In this document: positions 1-12,131 of the stretch, piece by piece
Layout of the letters: each line of letters starts with the position of its first letter
How positions within the stretch are numbered: the first letter of the stretch is position 1
From: Balamuthia mandrillaris
Lineage: Eukaryota > Discosea > Longamoebia > Balamuthiidae
Assembly (NCBI GenBank): GCA_031835245.1
Contig: JAVKOQ010000302.1
Span: 1 to 62,587 of the forward strand
Direction of reading: 5' to 3'
Length of the DNA stretch: 62,587 nt
The notes under the pieces: generated by a model
The model's database searches: none
Told to the model about the DNA's origin: nothing
The model's input: only the letters and a program-made list of their open reading frames with translations
Translations under genes and position numbers: made by a program

Positions 1-230
1 CCAGAGCGAGCAGGTAGCCCAAAGAGATGAGATGATGTACCAGCTGGGAATTCTGTAGAGGCAGAAGGAGCCGCCTGGGAGTGCGAGAAATATTCCTGGT
101 AGGGAGGTGGTTGGGCCGTCGTGTAACTCGTCAAACCAAAGCGGGTTGCCGCATCATTACTCTGCTCAGGGGTCTGTTGGGCTAGCGGTTCGGCGTGCGC
201 TTCCTCCTCCTCACAATTTTTCTGGTACAT
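1..230 (-). CDS. N-terminus of an unknown low-complexity protein (runs off left edge)
   Basis: An open frame on the minus strand starts at ATG 230-228 and stays open to the window edge, giving about 76 residues. The start has a good context (two ACC codons before ATG) and there is no upstream in-frame ATG. The peptide is acidic near the start, then rich in Gln, Pro, Ser, Thr and Tyr, with motifs such as TAQPPPYQEYF. No domain is recognisable. It looks like the disordered N-terminus of a regulatory or adaptor protein, but that is only an impression from composition. Confidence 0.45.
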   Translation of the reverse strand, partial: MYQKNCEEEEAHAEPLAQQTPEQSNDAATRFGLTSYTTAQPPPYQEYFSHSQAAPSASTEFPAGTSSHLFGLPARS

Positions 231-1281
231 GGTGGTCTTATTCTTGAGCGTCGATGAAAATGTGTTAACCAGGGTGATCTCCCAATGCTCATCGGGAGAC
301 ACGGATCAGATATCGCTGATGTTATCTGTTTCTGGGTTTCTTATCAGAATAAAAGAGACCATCAAAAAAAACCCTTAATAAATCCCAATAGCGATGTTGC
401 CGTGGAGACTGTCTCCATAGAAACTAGAATCGGGTTACTACGGCACCTCTTCTTTTTATGGAAAAAAGATGTAAGTTGCGTTGGCATGACAATAGGAGAC
501 CACGACAACGCTGAAATTTCAGAGGATTTTCAGAAAAACGCCGCTATCGGGTTTCCATAGTTACGTTCAACCCCAACAAACAGTTTTTCTGTGGATTTAA
601 CATTGCTGTCGCGTAGCCTGATGACCCACCCATTGTAGCCTCAGTGGCTTGGATGAGAAAGAATCAGTTTTTGATGTAGCGCAATTGACCTATGGCGACC
701 CTGCCAGACAAGCTAACAGGCGCACAATCAACGGAGAAGCACGTCGGTTTTCTGTGGGCTGGGGAGACAGTCAAACAACAACGTTTTTGTTGTTGCTGCA
801 ACAACACCAAAAATAATACCTTACCATTTGTGCTATGAAAAGAGAAGTTGCGAAGAGACCGAAGGTTACTGTCAACCCAGCAAGAGTGACAATGCAAACA
901 GTGCCTGTAAATGAGAGAGTTGATCGGAACACAACCCGGTCGTGCCTTTTACCATTATGAACTGTTGTATCGGGTCTGGCATTTTTGAGCAGGTTGAAGC
1001 GTGTTTACGTTGCTGTTGCGCATCGCTCCCGGTGCTCTGTCTGCTTCGACGAGTTAGGATAACAAAAAGATCAGGAACGCCGGCGGAAACCTATTCCGAA
1101 TTGCTAGGATACTGTCTTCCTTGGTGAAACGTTTTTTCCTTCGCAAGTTTGAAGGAAGTCACCCCAGTTTGCTTTTTGTTCTTTCTGCAACAGATATCCA
1201 GTGAGAAGAAACGAGAGCATGCATGAATACATTTCCTGTATTAATTTTGTTCATAGACTATAAACTCGAATTGGAAAGCAT

Positions 1282-1324
<43 letters not shown>

Positions 1325-1330
1325 GTTGCC
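231..1330. other. Intergenic stretch without a supported gene
   Basis: About 1.1 kb lies between the left-edge gene and the stop codon of the FET-type gene. Short open frames (for example 285-560 plus and 664-897 minus) have no recognisable domain and no splice-consistent extension. A (GA)n run at about 1286-1316 sits immediately 3' of the FET gene stop. A small imperfect inverted repeat around 772-812 (CAACAACG...GTTGTTG) is the only other structure seen. Confidence 0.5.
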
Positions 1331-2398
1331 TCAATAGGGTCTGTCCCTATTATCTCGACGAGAGGACCTCGACTTTTGATATCCAGATCGGTCTCTGTTG
1401 TCCTCCTCCCCCTCTCTTCCATAGCTATAATCCCTTCCACCAAAATCACCGCCGCGGTCACCACGATCACCACGGTCGCCTCGGTCACGCTCCCCGCTTC
1501 CTCTTCGATCTCCATAACCGCCTCGACGGTCGTCTCGTCTTCGGTCACCACCACGATCACTGCCTGCATTACCACCAAAGGTTTGGCCGGGCTTAGCAGT
1601 GCCACATCGGTTGCACGATGTCCGTCTAGCCCAGTTCGTGTTTCCACAACTGCAAAAAGAAAAGGTGAGAACAAAGGAAAGACTATGAGCTTCTCCGTCC
1701 TCTCTATCTATCTTCTCAACACCATTAAAAACAAAACAAAAAGGCCATGAAGTAAAACAGAAAACGTACGATGGGTTGGGACAACTCCAATCGCCCTCCC
1801 TTCCAGCGAAACCTCCACCGCCACTACCTCCACGGAAGTCATCACTGGCACCAGCACCGGCAGGCCTTGGTTCTCCACAACGATTGCACTCATTCCTTCG
1901 CGCAAAGTTATTGTTTCCACAACTGAGAGAGAGAGAGAGAGGTCAGAGACCAATGAGACTAGAAAAGAAAGAAAATAGAAATAAATGCAAGGAAACCAAG
2001 CAAGCAAACCTTTCACAAAGCCAGTCGGCACCGCCACCACCACCGCGACCTCCACCTCTGCCTCCACCTCGACCACCTCCTCCACCTCTCTCCTCTCCAT
2101 AGTCTCCTCCTCGATCCGACGAACCATAACGATCACTGTCTCTTCTTCCTCCTCCTCCTCTGCCTCCTCCTCTACCAGCAGCAAACTGAGCGCTCACTTT
2201 TCTTTGGGCCATTTGCACTGTGATGACACTGCCTTTGAACTCCTTACCACCAAACCATTCGATGGAGGCCTTGGCCGCCTCTGGGTCATCGTAGGTCACC
2301 GTGGCGTCGCCTTTGTTCTTTCCTGTCTCTTTGTCTTTGTAGATGTAGATCTTTGGTTCAGGTGGTCGCTTTTTCTTGTCAAGCTATTTTAAAACGAT

Positions 2399-2435
<37 letters not shown>

Positions 2436-2764
2436 AATAAGAGAGCGAGCGAGGAAAAAAGTTTGAGTTAAGGGCAAGGTCGATCAAATCAAGCTGGAAA
2501 GTGAACTGGCATTTGAGTCCGGTTGGTTACCTTAATGACACCAATGGAGCCAAACAGGTCAGCCAAGTCCTCTGCGGTGACTTCTTCGGTAAGACCCGTG
2601 ATGTAGACCGTGTCCACTTGCTCCTCAATCACCTTGTCGCCTCCCCCTCCTCCTCCTGAGCCTCCTCCACCTCTGCCTTTAACACATTGAAATGATCAAG
2701 TTAACACTAAAACGACAAGAGAAAGAGAGAGCGACGGTTTAAACTACATACTACTGGAATGCAT
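1331..2764 (-). CDS. FET (FUS/EWS/TAF15)-type RNA-binding protein: RRM, RGG and two RanBP2 zinc fingers
   Basis: Five exons on the minus strand (2764-2755, 2676-2531, 2383-2010, 1922-1770, 1649-1331) join in phase to 333 codons. A Gly/Arg N-terminus leads into one RRM whose best-matching relatives are FUS/TAF15 (VYITGL RNP2 and KNKGDATVTYDDP in the RNP1 region, then EWFGGKEFKG). An RGG block follows, then two RanBP2-type zinc fingers (WLCESCGNNNFARRNECNRC type, then WSCPN..CGNTNWARRTSCNRC), separated by a Gly-rich linker, and an Arg/Asp/Gly-rich tail. FET proteins bind nascent RNA in the nucleus and act in transcription and splicing. Each finger is split by an intron right after its first Cys pair. 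The first exon (ATG plus 7 bases) is the weakest part; the rest is firm. Confidence 0.85.
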
Positions 2765-3164
2765 CGCCTACTTGAGGTTTCGAAAACAAAAAATCAAAAA
2801 AAAACAGGCAGAGCACTCCACCCCAACGCAGCAGTTGGCGGCCAAGAAAATCTTCTGTTCTTTTTATTTTCTTTTTTATGTCGACCAAAAATGCTGCTTG
2901 TCGGCAAAAAAGGGAATTTTTTTTTTTTCGGTTTCTGAAGAGAGAAGAAAGTAGTTCCCTCTCCGCCATTCCCTCTTTCTTTGCCCTTGGCCACTCCGTT
3001 TGCTGCGCGCTGGCTCTCCCGGCCTACGCAAAGGGGAGTTACCGCCTGGTGTCTGCTTCGCTTTCGTACTGCTCTTTTTGCCTCTAATGGTCATGAATAA
3101 CAACAGGGGAGGGCTTCTTTGCCAACCTCTCTTCAGCTTGCATTTTCGTTGGTGTGCGGCTGTT
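2765..3164. other. Short intergenic region between FET-type gene and RtcB
   Basis: About 400 bases between the start of the FET-type gene and the end of rtcB, both on the minus strand. It should hold the FET gene promoter and the rtcB 3' end. Several overlapping open frames here are low complexity (Lys/Phe-rich on opposite strands) and show no domain. Confidence 0.5.
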
Positions 3165-3306
3165 CTATCCCTTGATGACAGCAACGGGTCTCAGGCGAAT
3201 GGCTTTGTTGGAAATGCCTGCATCATGGCAAGAGTCCACCACGTTGTTTACATCTTTGTACGATTCTGGCGCCTTTTCGAAAGAGAAAGTTACTCTTCAG
3301 CTGAGG

Positions 3307-3340
<34 letters not shown>

Positions 3341-5373
3341 TGACAGGGTACCTCCTCCATAACAAGCTTAGGCGAAGCCACACGGATACTAATGCCCTTC
3401 TGTGACAACTGATTGAGCACTTCCTGATATCCCAACGTCTTACGCGACTTGCTCCTTGACAGGGCTCTGCCCGCTCCATGGCAGGTGGACCCAAAGGTCT
3501 CCTCCATGCCCTTCTCCGTACCCGTTAGCACGTAACTATAAGTGCCCATTGTGCCGCCAATGAGAACTGGTTGTCCAGTGAACTGATAGTCGACAGGAAT
3601 CAGAGGGTGGTGTGGCGGGAAAGCCCTGGTGCTGCCCTTGCGATGGACGAGCAGCTGTTGGGGTCGTCCTGCAACCATGTGCTCCTCCATTTTGGCAATA
3701 TTGTGGCTTACGTCGTAGATGAGGTTCATGTCGAGGTCATCAGGAGTAGAGTTGAAGACTTTGGCAAAGGCCTGCCGAACTAAAAAGGTCATACTCTGGC
3801 GGTTGACCCAGGCATAGTTAGCGGCTGCGGCCATGGCAGCCAGGTAGTCCTGCCCTTCTTTGGAGGAGATGCGGGCGCAGGCCAATTGACGATCGTTCAC
3901 GTGGATCTTGTCGCGGGCCATTGCCTTTTCCATCAAGATAAGGGCGTCTGTTGCCACTTGATGCCCCAATCCTCGGCTGCCACTGTGAATAAGTACGCAT
4001 ACCTTGGAGAGAAGAGGTGAGATTAAGTTTGGATAAGAATAAGAAAATAAAATATGAAAAAAAGGCGTTGTGTTTGATGTCAGAACTTCTTAGAGGACAA
4101 AATTGAATGTTTCAACATTCCAAAAGTTGGTCTGATAGTCGATTCATCTTTCAAACAAACACACCCACAAAACAAAAACAAAAGCAAAATCAAAACAAAC
4201 GAGTTCAGTACCTGGCCTGTGCGGTCGATGCCCATTCGGCTTGCAGCATACTTGTCGTAAATCTCATCCACGACTTGTACCTCAGCATAGTGGTTGCCAG
4301 CTCCCAAAGTACCCAATTGGGGCAGGCCTCGTTTCTTGGCTCTGGTGCTAACTTTGGAGGGATCAGCGTTCAACATGCGGCCATATTCTTCGCAATGTTC
4401 CTTGTCCTCTGCCCAAGCGTAGCCTTCCCGAAGGGACCAATCGATGCCCATTTCCTACATAGCAGAGACAAAAGGAGTGTGAGCACAAGTAAAACAAAAA
4501 GTAGTGTAAAACAATAAAGGAAAAAGAATAGTGGTTCAGAACTTCTTAGAGATAAAAGGTCAACATGACTTTTCAGTGGATTGACAGATTATAATAAAAT
4601 GCTCATCCTTTAAATAGCAAGAGAAGAGAGGAGAAAGAGAAACATAGAGAGGGAGAAAACATACAAGGGCCTCTTCAAGGTCTCGGCTTGTGGTAGGTAT
4701 AACACCTTTGGAGCCAACTCCCACAGGAATGTGGTCAAATAACGTTTGTGCGAGTTCCTCTTTCACATTTTTTATGTCCTTGTAGTCCAAGTTGGTCCGT
4801 ACAAGACGGACTCCGCAGTTAATGTCGAAGCCAACACCGCCAGGAGAGACAATAGCTTGAGGATCAGACATGTCAAAGGCAGCAACGTTGCCAATGGCAA
4901 AGCCATAGCCGCTGTGAACGTCCGGCATGCCCAAAGAGCCGCCAACGATGCCCGGCAGGCTGGCTACATTTGCTATTTGTTTCAACTATGAATCTGGTTA
5001 GTTGGAGCGAAAAAAAAAGGAGAGGGAGAAAAAAGGAGAAACAGGGACATACGGCAGGAATGAAACCACCGAGGCCGGTGGGATTCGCACAATAATCCTG
5101 CAGTTCCTCCAGAACGAGATCTTTGAGAGCGTCATTGACATAAAAAGTGCCTGGCACCTGTTCGCCAAAGCGAAAACACAGAGCGATAGGTTAATAACAA
5201 ATCACACACTGACTCAGTGAAGTTATAAAAACAATACTTGCCTTCATGTTTGGCACAAAACCCGTTTTGATGGTGTATTTACAAGGGCCAGCGTGCTCAA
5301 TGTACTTGAGTTCCTCCTCAAAGGAGCGTGATTGCGCTCTGCCCCCTCCAGCCGCCGCTTTTTTGTGCGCCAT
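3165..5373 (-). CDS. rtcB: RNA-splicing ligase RtcB (HSPC117) catalytic subunit of the tRNA ligase
   Basis: Six exons on the minus strand give about 515 residues that follow human RTCB/HSPC117 almost residue by residue. The GTP-dependent enzyme ligates tRNA exon halves with 2',3'-cyclic phosphate ends and also splices XBP1/HAC1-type mRNA in several eukaryotes. Visible hallmarks are [13 protein letters not shown], the metal-binding Cys in [21 protein letters not shown], the [10 protein letters not shown] stretch, [18 protein letters not shown] and the guanylylated His in [11 protein letters not shown], ending in RPVAVIKG. The start at 5373 is followed by a short Ala/Gly-rich leader before [10 protein letters not shown]. 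The last intron (about 3305-3350) carries a (CT)n tract on the coding strand. Full length, no odd residues seen. Confidence 0.97.
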
Positions 5374-5961
5374 TTTTTTTTTGAAGCGAGATTGGCGTTT
5401 GAGCAAGCAAAACTCTGTGCGTGCACAAATAAATAAAAAAAAAAAGAGGTCACAAAAAACACCACACAAAAGTAAATACAAGTATACTACAAAATGTACA
5501 GAGGTGTGTGTGTGTGTATGGTATGGCTACAGAAAAGAAAAAGAGAAAGAGCTGAAAAAAAAAAACGAGAAAAGAGCACTGCAGCGAAAAGCCTATACCA
5601 AGCGCAAAGAGAAAAAAGAAAGAAACTGCAGGCTCTGGCTCCCACAATCGAAAAATGCGCAGGTATTTCTGTAGACAACACCTTAAAAAATTCCTACCGG
5701 CTGACGTAGGACGGCAATGCCTCCCCCAAAGGCCGGAGGAGGGTCCACAACCAAAAAAGAAAAAAGAAGAAAAAGGACGAGGAAGACAAGAGTGGACCTG
5801 CCGTTTTTTTTTTTAAATCTTTTGGGGGAGGGTGACCTCCTTGACTTTTACTTTCATTTAAAAAAAAAAAAAGAAACGTTTAGTTTGATTGGATTGGAAC
5901 TGGCCGCCACGACGCTCAAGAACCACGGCAACGATTAAATAGAAATAAAACGCTACCAGCC
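5374..5961. other. Divergent promoter region between rtcB and the LRR-FYVE-SH3 gene
   Basis: About 590 bases separate the two divergent start codons. The region is A-rich on the plus strand, with several poly-A/poly-T runs, and a short TG run near 5506. No open frame with a recognisable domain was found. It presumably holds promoters for both genes. Confidence 0.5.
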
Positions 5962-6274
5962 ATGCAAAAGGACAATGTAACGAAAGCGAACAACATAATC
6001 AATGAGGTAATGTCCAGCCAGAGGGAGGGCATCAACCTGGAGAACCTGGGCCTCGAGGCCATTCCCGAAACCCTGTTTGAGGTTAGCAAGAGCGGATATC
6101 TGCCCAACGCCAAAACCCTCAGCTTGCAAAAGAACAAATTGAGCAAGTTGCCACCCGAGGTGCACTACCTCACCAAACTAGAAAGACTTCACCTCTATGA
6201 CAACAAGATCACTTCTCTTCCCAAAGAAATTGGCCAGCTGCTCCTACTGCAGCGACTGGAAGTACTGCCTCCCT

Positions 6275-6313
<39 letters not shown>

Positions 6314-8043
6314 TCTCTCTCTCTCTCCCCTCTCTCTCTCCTCTCTCTCTCTCCTCTCTCTCGGCTCCCACTCACTCACCTCTCTCTCTCTTCCACTCGC
6401 TGCCTCCTGCTCTCTCGTAATGTTTTGTCTCACTCAACCACTTTCATTTCTTCCTCTCTTTTTCACGTAACAAACAAACCAGTTAGACAAAAACCAACTG
6501 ACGAGCCTGCCCCAATCGATAGGCCTACTGCTCAACCTGGAGGTGCTCTCCTTGGACGACAACCAACTGACAGAACTGCCCACTAGCATAGGCTCCCTCA
6601 TCTCCCTCAAAACTCTCCACCTCAGCAACAACCGCCTCAACCACCTCCCCTCTGAGCTGGGTGCCCTCACCAACTTGGAGACCCTCACCCTGGATAACAA
6701 CCAGTTTGCTGGCTTTCCAGCTGCCGATGCCATTTGCAACCTCATCAAGCTGCAGACTTTGTCCCTCTCTCAGAATTCTTTTATTAGGGAGCTGCCTCCA
6801 GACTTGCCCAAGCAGCTTTCCTGCTTGCAACACTTCAGTGCTGGTTCCGGACAGCCGTTTAACTTACCCTATGCGGTGGTGAAGAGCGGGCCAGAGGCTA
6901 TCTTGGATTATGTCACTGCCTTTCGGCCATTCAACAACGTTCGATTTGATGAGAGGAATCATTGGGTGCCTGATGAAGACGTTACCTCGTGAGATTTTCC
7001 TTCCTGCCACACCTCTTGTTGATTTCCTTTGCTTTTGCGTTTGTTTCTTGTGTTTCGTTCTTTACTTCTTTCTCGGCAAGCTATTGTTGACCAATTTCCT
7101 ATGAATAGCTGCGTTATATGTGGCCTTCTATTTACAACGTTCTTTCGCAGGGTAGGGAAACCTTTCTTTTTCTGGATTAGCTCATCACCACACAACATGA
7201 ACTAACCCCCACCGTGTTTCTTCAGCATCATTGCCGCGTATGCGGGCGGGTCGTATGCAAGAAATGTTCTACCCATCGCTGCATGCTACACAACATAGGC
7301 CCTGTCAATGCCATTCAACGAGTATGTGATGACTGTAACGTCTGCCTTGCTTCCAACAGCGCCTTTTCTCCCTCCAAAAAGAAGGGCTCTTCCAAATCTT
7401 CTACTTCCTCTTCCACATCCACCACTTCTCCTCCATTTTCTCCCAATTCTTCTTCCTCTGGTGTGCCCTCCTATCGTAAACCCAGCATCAGCAACAACAG
7501 CGTCAGCAGCATCGAGAAGGAATACGGCCTGAGCGAAAGCGAGCTGCGCACGCTTGACCCGGAGGAGAAGCATCGTCGCCTCTCCCTTCAGTTGGGAGAG
7601 CTGGAGGAGAAGCTGAGAAAGAAGAAACAGTCTAGAGAAGGGCTACAAAAGTTGATTGCTTTCTACGCAGCCGATCCTGTTGCTCAGAAGCAGGCCAAGT
7701 CGGAGGTGGAAAGCATGGATCAAGTCATCGCCAAGTTTCAAAAAGCTTATGACAAAGTTAAGCACCAGCTTCATTCTGTGGAGGCGGAGGTAGAACAGCA
7801 CCAACAACAGCAATACCAAGACGAACAACATGCAACAGCGTATGGATACGATGATTACGGTGATTATGGTGAAGGGGAGTATCAAGAATGGAACGAAGGG
7901 GAAGTCGCACAAGTAGGAGAGGGGGAGGAACAAGAGCAGGGCATCGAAGATGCCACACAGCCGCACGAAGGAGGAGCGGAAGATCAACACTATACAGAGA
8001 GAGCCTGGGATGTTACTTCGGCTGCTGGGTTTGTTCTCTCTCT

Positions 8044-8080
<37 letters not shown>

Positions 8081-8305
8081 CCTCCCCTCAAAAATTGTTT
8101 ATCGCTTACCCAATAAAACAGAGAACGGTATGCGGAAGTGCTGTTTGATTTTGTGGCGGAGAAAGCGGAAGAAGTGAGCGCAAAGCAAGGAGATATCGCC
8201 AAGCTTTTAGGCGAGGCCGAAGGGGAATGGTGGCACGTGGAGCTGCTCCACGGTCAAGGCGCTGGTTGGCTCCCTACAAGCTATCTTCGTCCCCTCGACC
8301 AGTAA
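5962..8305 (+). CDS. LRR - FYVE - coiled coil - SH3 adaptor protein
   Basis: Five exons (5962-6261, 6483-6988, 7109-7151, 7226-8028, 8122-8305) join in phase to 611 residues. Residues about 20-215 hold leucine-rich repeats (SLQKNKLSKLP, LHLYDNKITSLP, LDDNQLTELP). Residues about 255-335 are a canonical FYVE zinc finger: WVPDEDVTSC, the basic RRHHCRVCG patch that binds PI3P, and RVCDDC. A 43-base micro-exon carries the first zinc Cys pair and the first Arg of the basic patch. A Ser-rich linker, a charged coiled coil (about 405-475), an acidic Gln/Tyr-rich stretch and a C-terminal SH3 domain (VLFDFVAEKAEE, GEWWHVEL, GAGWLPTSYL) follow. Family knowledge suggests an endosomal PI3P-binding scaffold linking to Pro-rich partners. 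The domain order is unusual. (CT)n tracts fill introns 1 and 4. Confidence 0.9.
6270..6370 (+). repeat. (CT)n-rich microsatellite in intron 1 of the LRR-FYVE-SH3 gene
   Basis: Imperfect (CT)n with interspersed CCCTC, on the coding strand, between the donor at 6262 and the acceptor at 6481-6482. It creates spurious Ser/Leu open frames. Confidence 0.9.
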
Positions 8306-8354
8306 ATAGAAACATCATCATCAACATCAACATCATCTCTGTACATAGGACGAG

Positions 8355-8358
<4 letters not shown>

Positions 8359-8400
<42 letters not shown>
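8359..8400 (+). repeat. (CT)n microsatellite in the 3' flank of the LRR-FYVE-SH3 gene
   Basis: A near-perfect 42-base (CT)n run about 55 bases after the stop codon, between two convergent genes. It is one of few dinucleotide tracts here that is not in an inferred intron. Confidence 0.9.
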
Positions 8401-8402
<2 letters not shown>

Positions 8403-8455
8403 CCTGCCCTTTTACTGCAACAAAAGTCAGACTTTAGAGGATGAAAAAAAGCTCT

Positions 8456-9293
8456 TTAGTTGTTCTCCTTCTTAGGCTCTTCAACGTCCGTCTTCACCAC
8501 AGTGGTGGTGCAGTGGCAGTTGTGAACGCAGTACGATGACACGGATCCCAACATCATCCTGTTTTTTTAAAAACGACCACAAGAATGAAGAGAGAGAAAG
8601 AAGAAGGAAGAAGGGAGGGTAAGAGAAAACGGAATGCAAGGAGGAAAAAAAATAACAGGGGAAAAAAACGAAACCGTTTGAAGCCATCCATTCCCCTGGA
8701 ACCAAGGAACAATGTGTCTATCTTATTCGTTTCGGCCACTGAGCAAATGGCCTCTCCGATGGTACCAGCGCTGCGGGCCTGCAAGATTGGGATTTTCGCA
8801 AAACTGCAGGTTTTCTATAATTTTTTTTTCGATCATTTCTGATCAGAAGAGAAAAAAATGGGAGAAGAGAAAGTGAAGAAACGAACGCTTTCGGCCTTGC
8901 AGAGGGCGGAGTATTTGGTGAGGAGGCGCTCAGCCGCGGCAGAGGCCTCCTGGTTGAAGAACTCTACAGAGCTCTGGTGGATCTTTCCGTCCTTGTCAGG
9001 GAAGGCCTGTTTCTTCTCCACAGTGGTGACAACCAAGACCTCATCCTTGTCTGTGGTTTGCCTCAAAGCGTAGCGAAAAGCTCGCTCCGAGTTTTGGCTT
9101 TCATCCACTGCGACCTTTATTATTATTGTCACGATCGCAATCATCAGTGAAAGATTAGAACAGTTCCTCCACAAATTGGATAACAAAGAGAAGAAGAAGA
9201 AGAAGAAGAAAGAACAAGAAGAAAGAACAAGAAGGAGAACAAGAAGAACAAGAACAAGAAGAACCAAAGTACCATGTAACGACGTCCCTCCAT
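8456..9293 (-). CDS. Universal stress protein (USP/UspA family)
   Basis: At least four exons on the minus strand. Exon 1 is only 21 bases (9293-9273). It joins exon 2 (from 9114) to read RRYMVAVDESQNSERAF, a standard USP start with the first strand and the nucleotide-binding Asp. The later exons give SAGTIGEAICSVAETN and the signature GSRGMDGFKRMMLGSVSSY, matching the G-2x-G-9x-G(S/T) ATP-binding motif of the ATP-binding USP subgroup. The protein ends in a short acidic tail (DVEEPKKENN). USPs are small cytosolic stress proteins whose molecular role is often unknown. Intron 1 carries a (TTC)n tract on the coding strand. An alternative start at 9144 would avoid the micro-exon but gives an odd hydrophobic leader. 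Confidence 0.87.
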
Positions 9294-9438
9294 CTGTTTT
9301 TTTTTGTGGTTGCGAAAAATACGCTACTGGCAAATTTTGTCGACTAAACACTTGTCCAAGACGTCATGAGAAACGATAACCATGTCGTCATGATGATGAA
9401 AAGTGAATGAAAATAAAAAAAAGAAAGAGGTGGAGAAG
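9294..9438. promoter_or_regulatory. Compact divergent promoter between USP and COG6 genes
   Basis: Only 145 bases separate the two divergent start codons, so both promoters must lie here or overlap the first exons. The stretch has an ACGTCA at 9361-9366 and repeated TGATGATGA, but no TATA box is evident. Confidence 0.5.
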
Positions 9439-11524
9439 ATGAAAGCGTCGTTGAATAGGAGGTTGGACAAGGTCACCCAGACGAACCTGGATGAAGCCGG
9501 CCTGATCACCTCTCTGGAGTATTTGTCCACTTGGTACGACGACAACACGGCCGACGCACGAAGAAACCTTCGCAGCGAGATGGAGAAACGCAGTCTGGCC
9601 GTCAACAACGACTTTCTCAGTGCTTTCAAGATTGTGCAACAGGTTTGTTGTGTTTGTTTTGTGTTTTAGCCTCTGTTCTTCAAAAAGGAACTTATTGCTC
9701 TGGCACTCAGCATCTTGATGAGGTGCAAGCGACGGTGGACGGCATGAAAAGCTGCTGCGTGAACATGGAGCAGAGGCTCAACCACACCAAACAAAACGCT
9801 GGTCAGTTGCTGGCGAAAGCGGAGCAACTTCAACAAAAGCGGTAGCTTCACCTGCCCTTTTCTGTTTATTTGGTTGTTGTGTGATCGTGGTTGTTATTGT
9901 TTCTCTTCTTTCCTGTTCTTTCTTCTTCTTGTGCTTGTTCTTAAAATTCCTTTCTTCTAATACATGTTCTCACTTTGGTTAATGCGCTCAGGAACGAAAA
10001 CGTTGCTCGAAAGAACATGGCAGATGCCTTTTTGTCTCGGTTTGAGCTTACTGCGGAAGAGAACGCTGCGTTGCACGAGTCCTCTGCCATCAGCAAAGAC
10101 TTCTTCCTCGCCTTGCGACGAGTCATGCAGATCTACAGCGAATGCCCGATTCTTCTTCGCACTCACCAACAGATAGGGTGCTCTATCTCTTTCTCCACTG
10201 TGCTCTTCTCGGTCTTTCTCTCTTTCCTCCCCCTCTGATGCAACGAAAATAGGTTTGAAGTGATGGAACTGATGAGTATGCACCAACAATCAGCCTACGA
10301 CAAACTGTTTCGGTGGGTCAAGGACGAGTTTCACTCCATACAGGATGATGTCAGCGACATTGATCCTTTGGTCGTTGTGGCTGTTGTAACTTTAAAAGAA
10401 AAGCAGCCTGTTCTCCTTAAGTAAGTTTTTCTTTTTTTTTTCTCAGTTCTGTGGAACTAAAATGTGAAAATGAATATGACAAAACCAGTTATTGTTTTGA
10501 TGAGATAGTAGCCACTCGCTCACAAATGTTAGTGGAAGCCTTTCACATCGCTCTAACGGTGGGAGGGCCTGGCGGCATGCCAAGACCCATCGAAATGCAT
10601 GCGCACGATCCTCTTCGATACGTTGGTGACATGCTTGCGTGGATCCATCAAGCCGTCGCTTCTGAATATGAGTTGCTTAATCGTGTGTTTGGTCACGAAG
10701 GTGATTCTCATCGCTTTTTTTTGTACATGACGTAACAAACTAATACTAAATATGTTGCACAGCAAAAAATAGAATTCTGAGTGATCCAGAACTGCGTGTA
10801 TTACTGGATTGGAGGAGCAGAAATAAAAACGATAAAGAGAATGGTGAAAAACGCAAGTCATTAGAATCCGTGAATGACGCTGCTCAAATAGCCGTTGGCG
10901 ATAACATCAAGGCAGTGCTGAGTCGCATTTTTGAAGCTCTTGTTCACCCTTTCAAGGTCTGTGTTGCCGCTTTTTCCCGCATCCTCCTAGTGTTCTATTT
11001 TTATAGTATTGCTTACTTTATTTATTTATTTTTTGTTAGGTGCGATTGGATCATATTTTAGATGAAGAGAATCAGCCAGGCATTGTTCAAGTCTATCGGC
11101 TAAGCAATGTGTTGGATTTCTACTCTCGGACTATAGCCAAGATAATTGGCAAGACATCTTCTTTGACAGATGCGTTCAATTAGTAAGTACTGCTTCTTTG
11201 CATTCTTTTGTGCAGTTTTATTAACAGGCTTGACTTTAGTTGTAGAGACGAAACATTGAAGTTATTCTATAATCTAATCAAACAACATTCGGAGAAGCTC
11301 ATGGCAAGCATAACGGTTTGTAGTCTTCTTGTTCCCCTTTCCTCTTCTTGCTCTTCGTTTAGTTAGTTGCTGTTATTGTTCTTCCTTTGCTACTACTGCT
11401 CTCATTCCAAGTAATAACAAATATACTCTCTTCCAGCGACCTCCTCCCGATCTTGCTCCCCCACACGCTGTTCATGAAGCAATGAGTCGTCTGGTATACT
11501 TTCTTCTCTTTTTCTTCTTCCAAT

Positions 11525-11563
<39 letters not shown>

Positions 11564-12100
11564 GTAACTCATTCGTTTCTATTTTCTTCAGATGGAAATC
11601 ATGGCAACCTTTGATGAATCCTTGGTACCTTCTGATGAGCGAGAGCGCGAGTTTGCTCCGGTGGTAGCTTCTGTAATCGATCCTTTAGTGCACATGTGTA
11701 CTGTTAATGCGACCGTCCTTAATGCTCCTGACATGGCTGTATATCTTATCAACTGCCTTAGTGTCATGAAGGTTTGCTCTCTGGTGTTACCTTGTCTCTC
11801 TCCTCTTCCCTCTTCCATTGTATCTGTTTGTGTTGATGGATAATTTCGGCCTAAAGAATACAGTGGCAGCGTATGAGTTTACATCAGAGAGGGCCGAAGC
11901 ACTTGGCTTGCATATAGACTCCCATATGGATACTTTGGTTCAAGAAGAGGTGGCGATACGTTTATGCGCTCTTTCGTTCCTTTACTTCATGAACTAATAC
12001 CATACACAAACCTTAAAACAACGAACTTCAGATGGCCATCTTTCTGCGGCATTGCAATCTCGTAGAAAAGCTTAATATCCTCCAAAATAGAACTTCGGAG

Positions 12101-12131
<31 letters not shown>

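Noticed and set aside
285-1127. Open frames at 285-560, 664-897 and 942-1127
   Set aside because: No domain, no splice-consistent neighbours and no family resemblance; lengths are within chance expectation.
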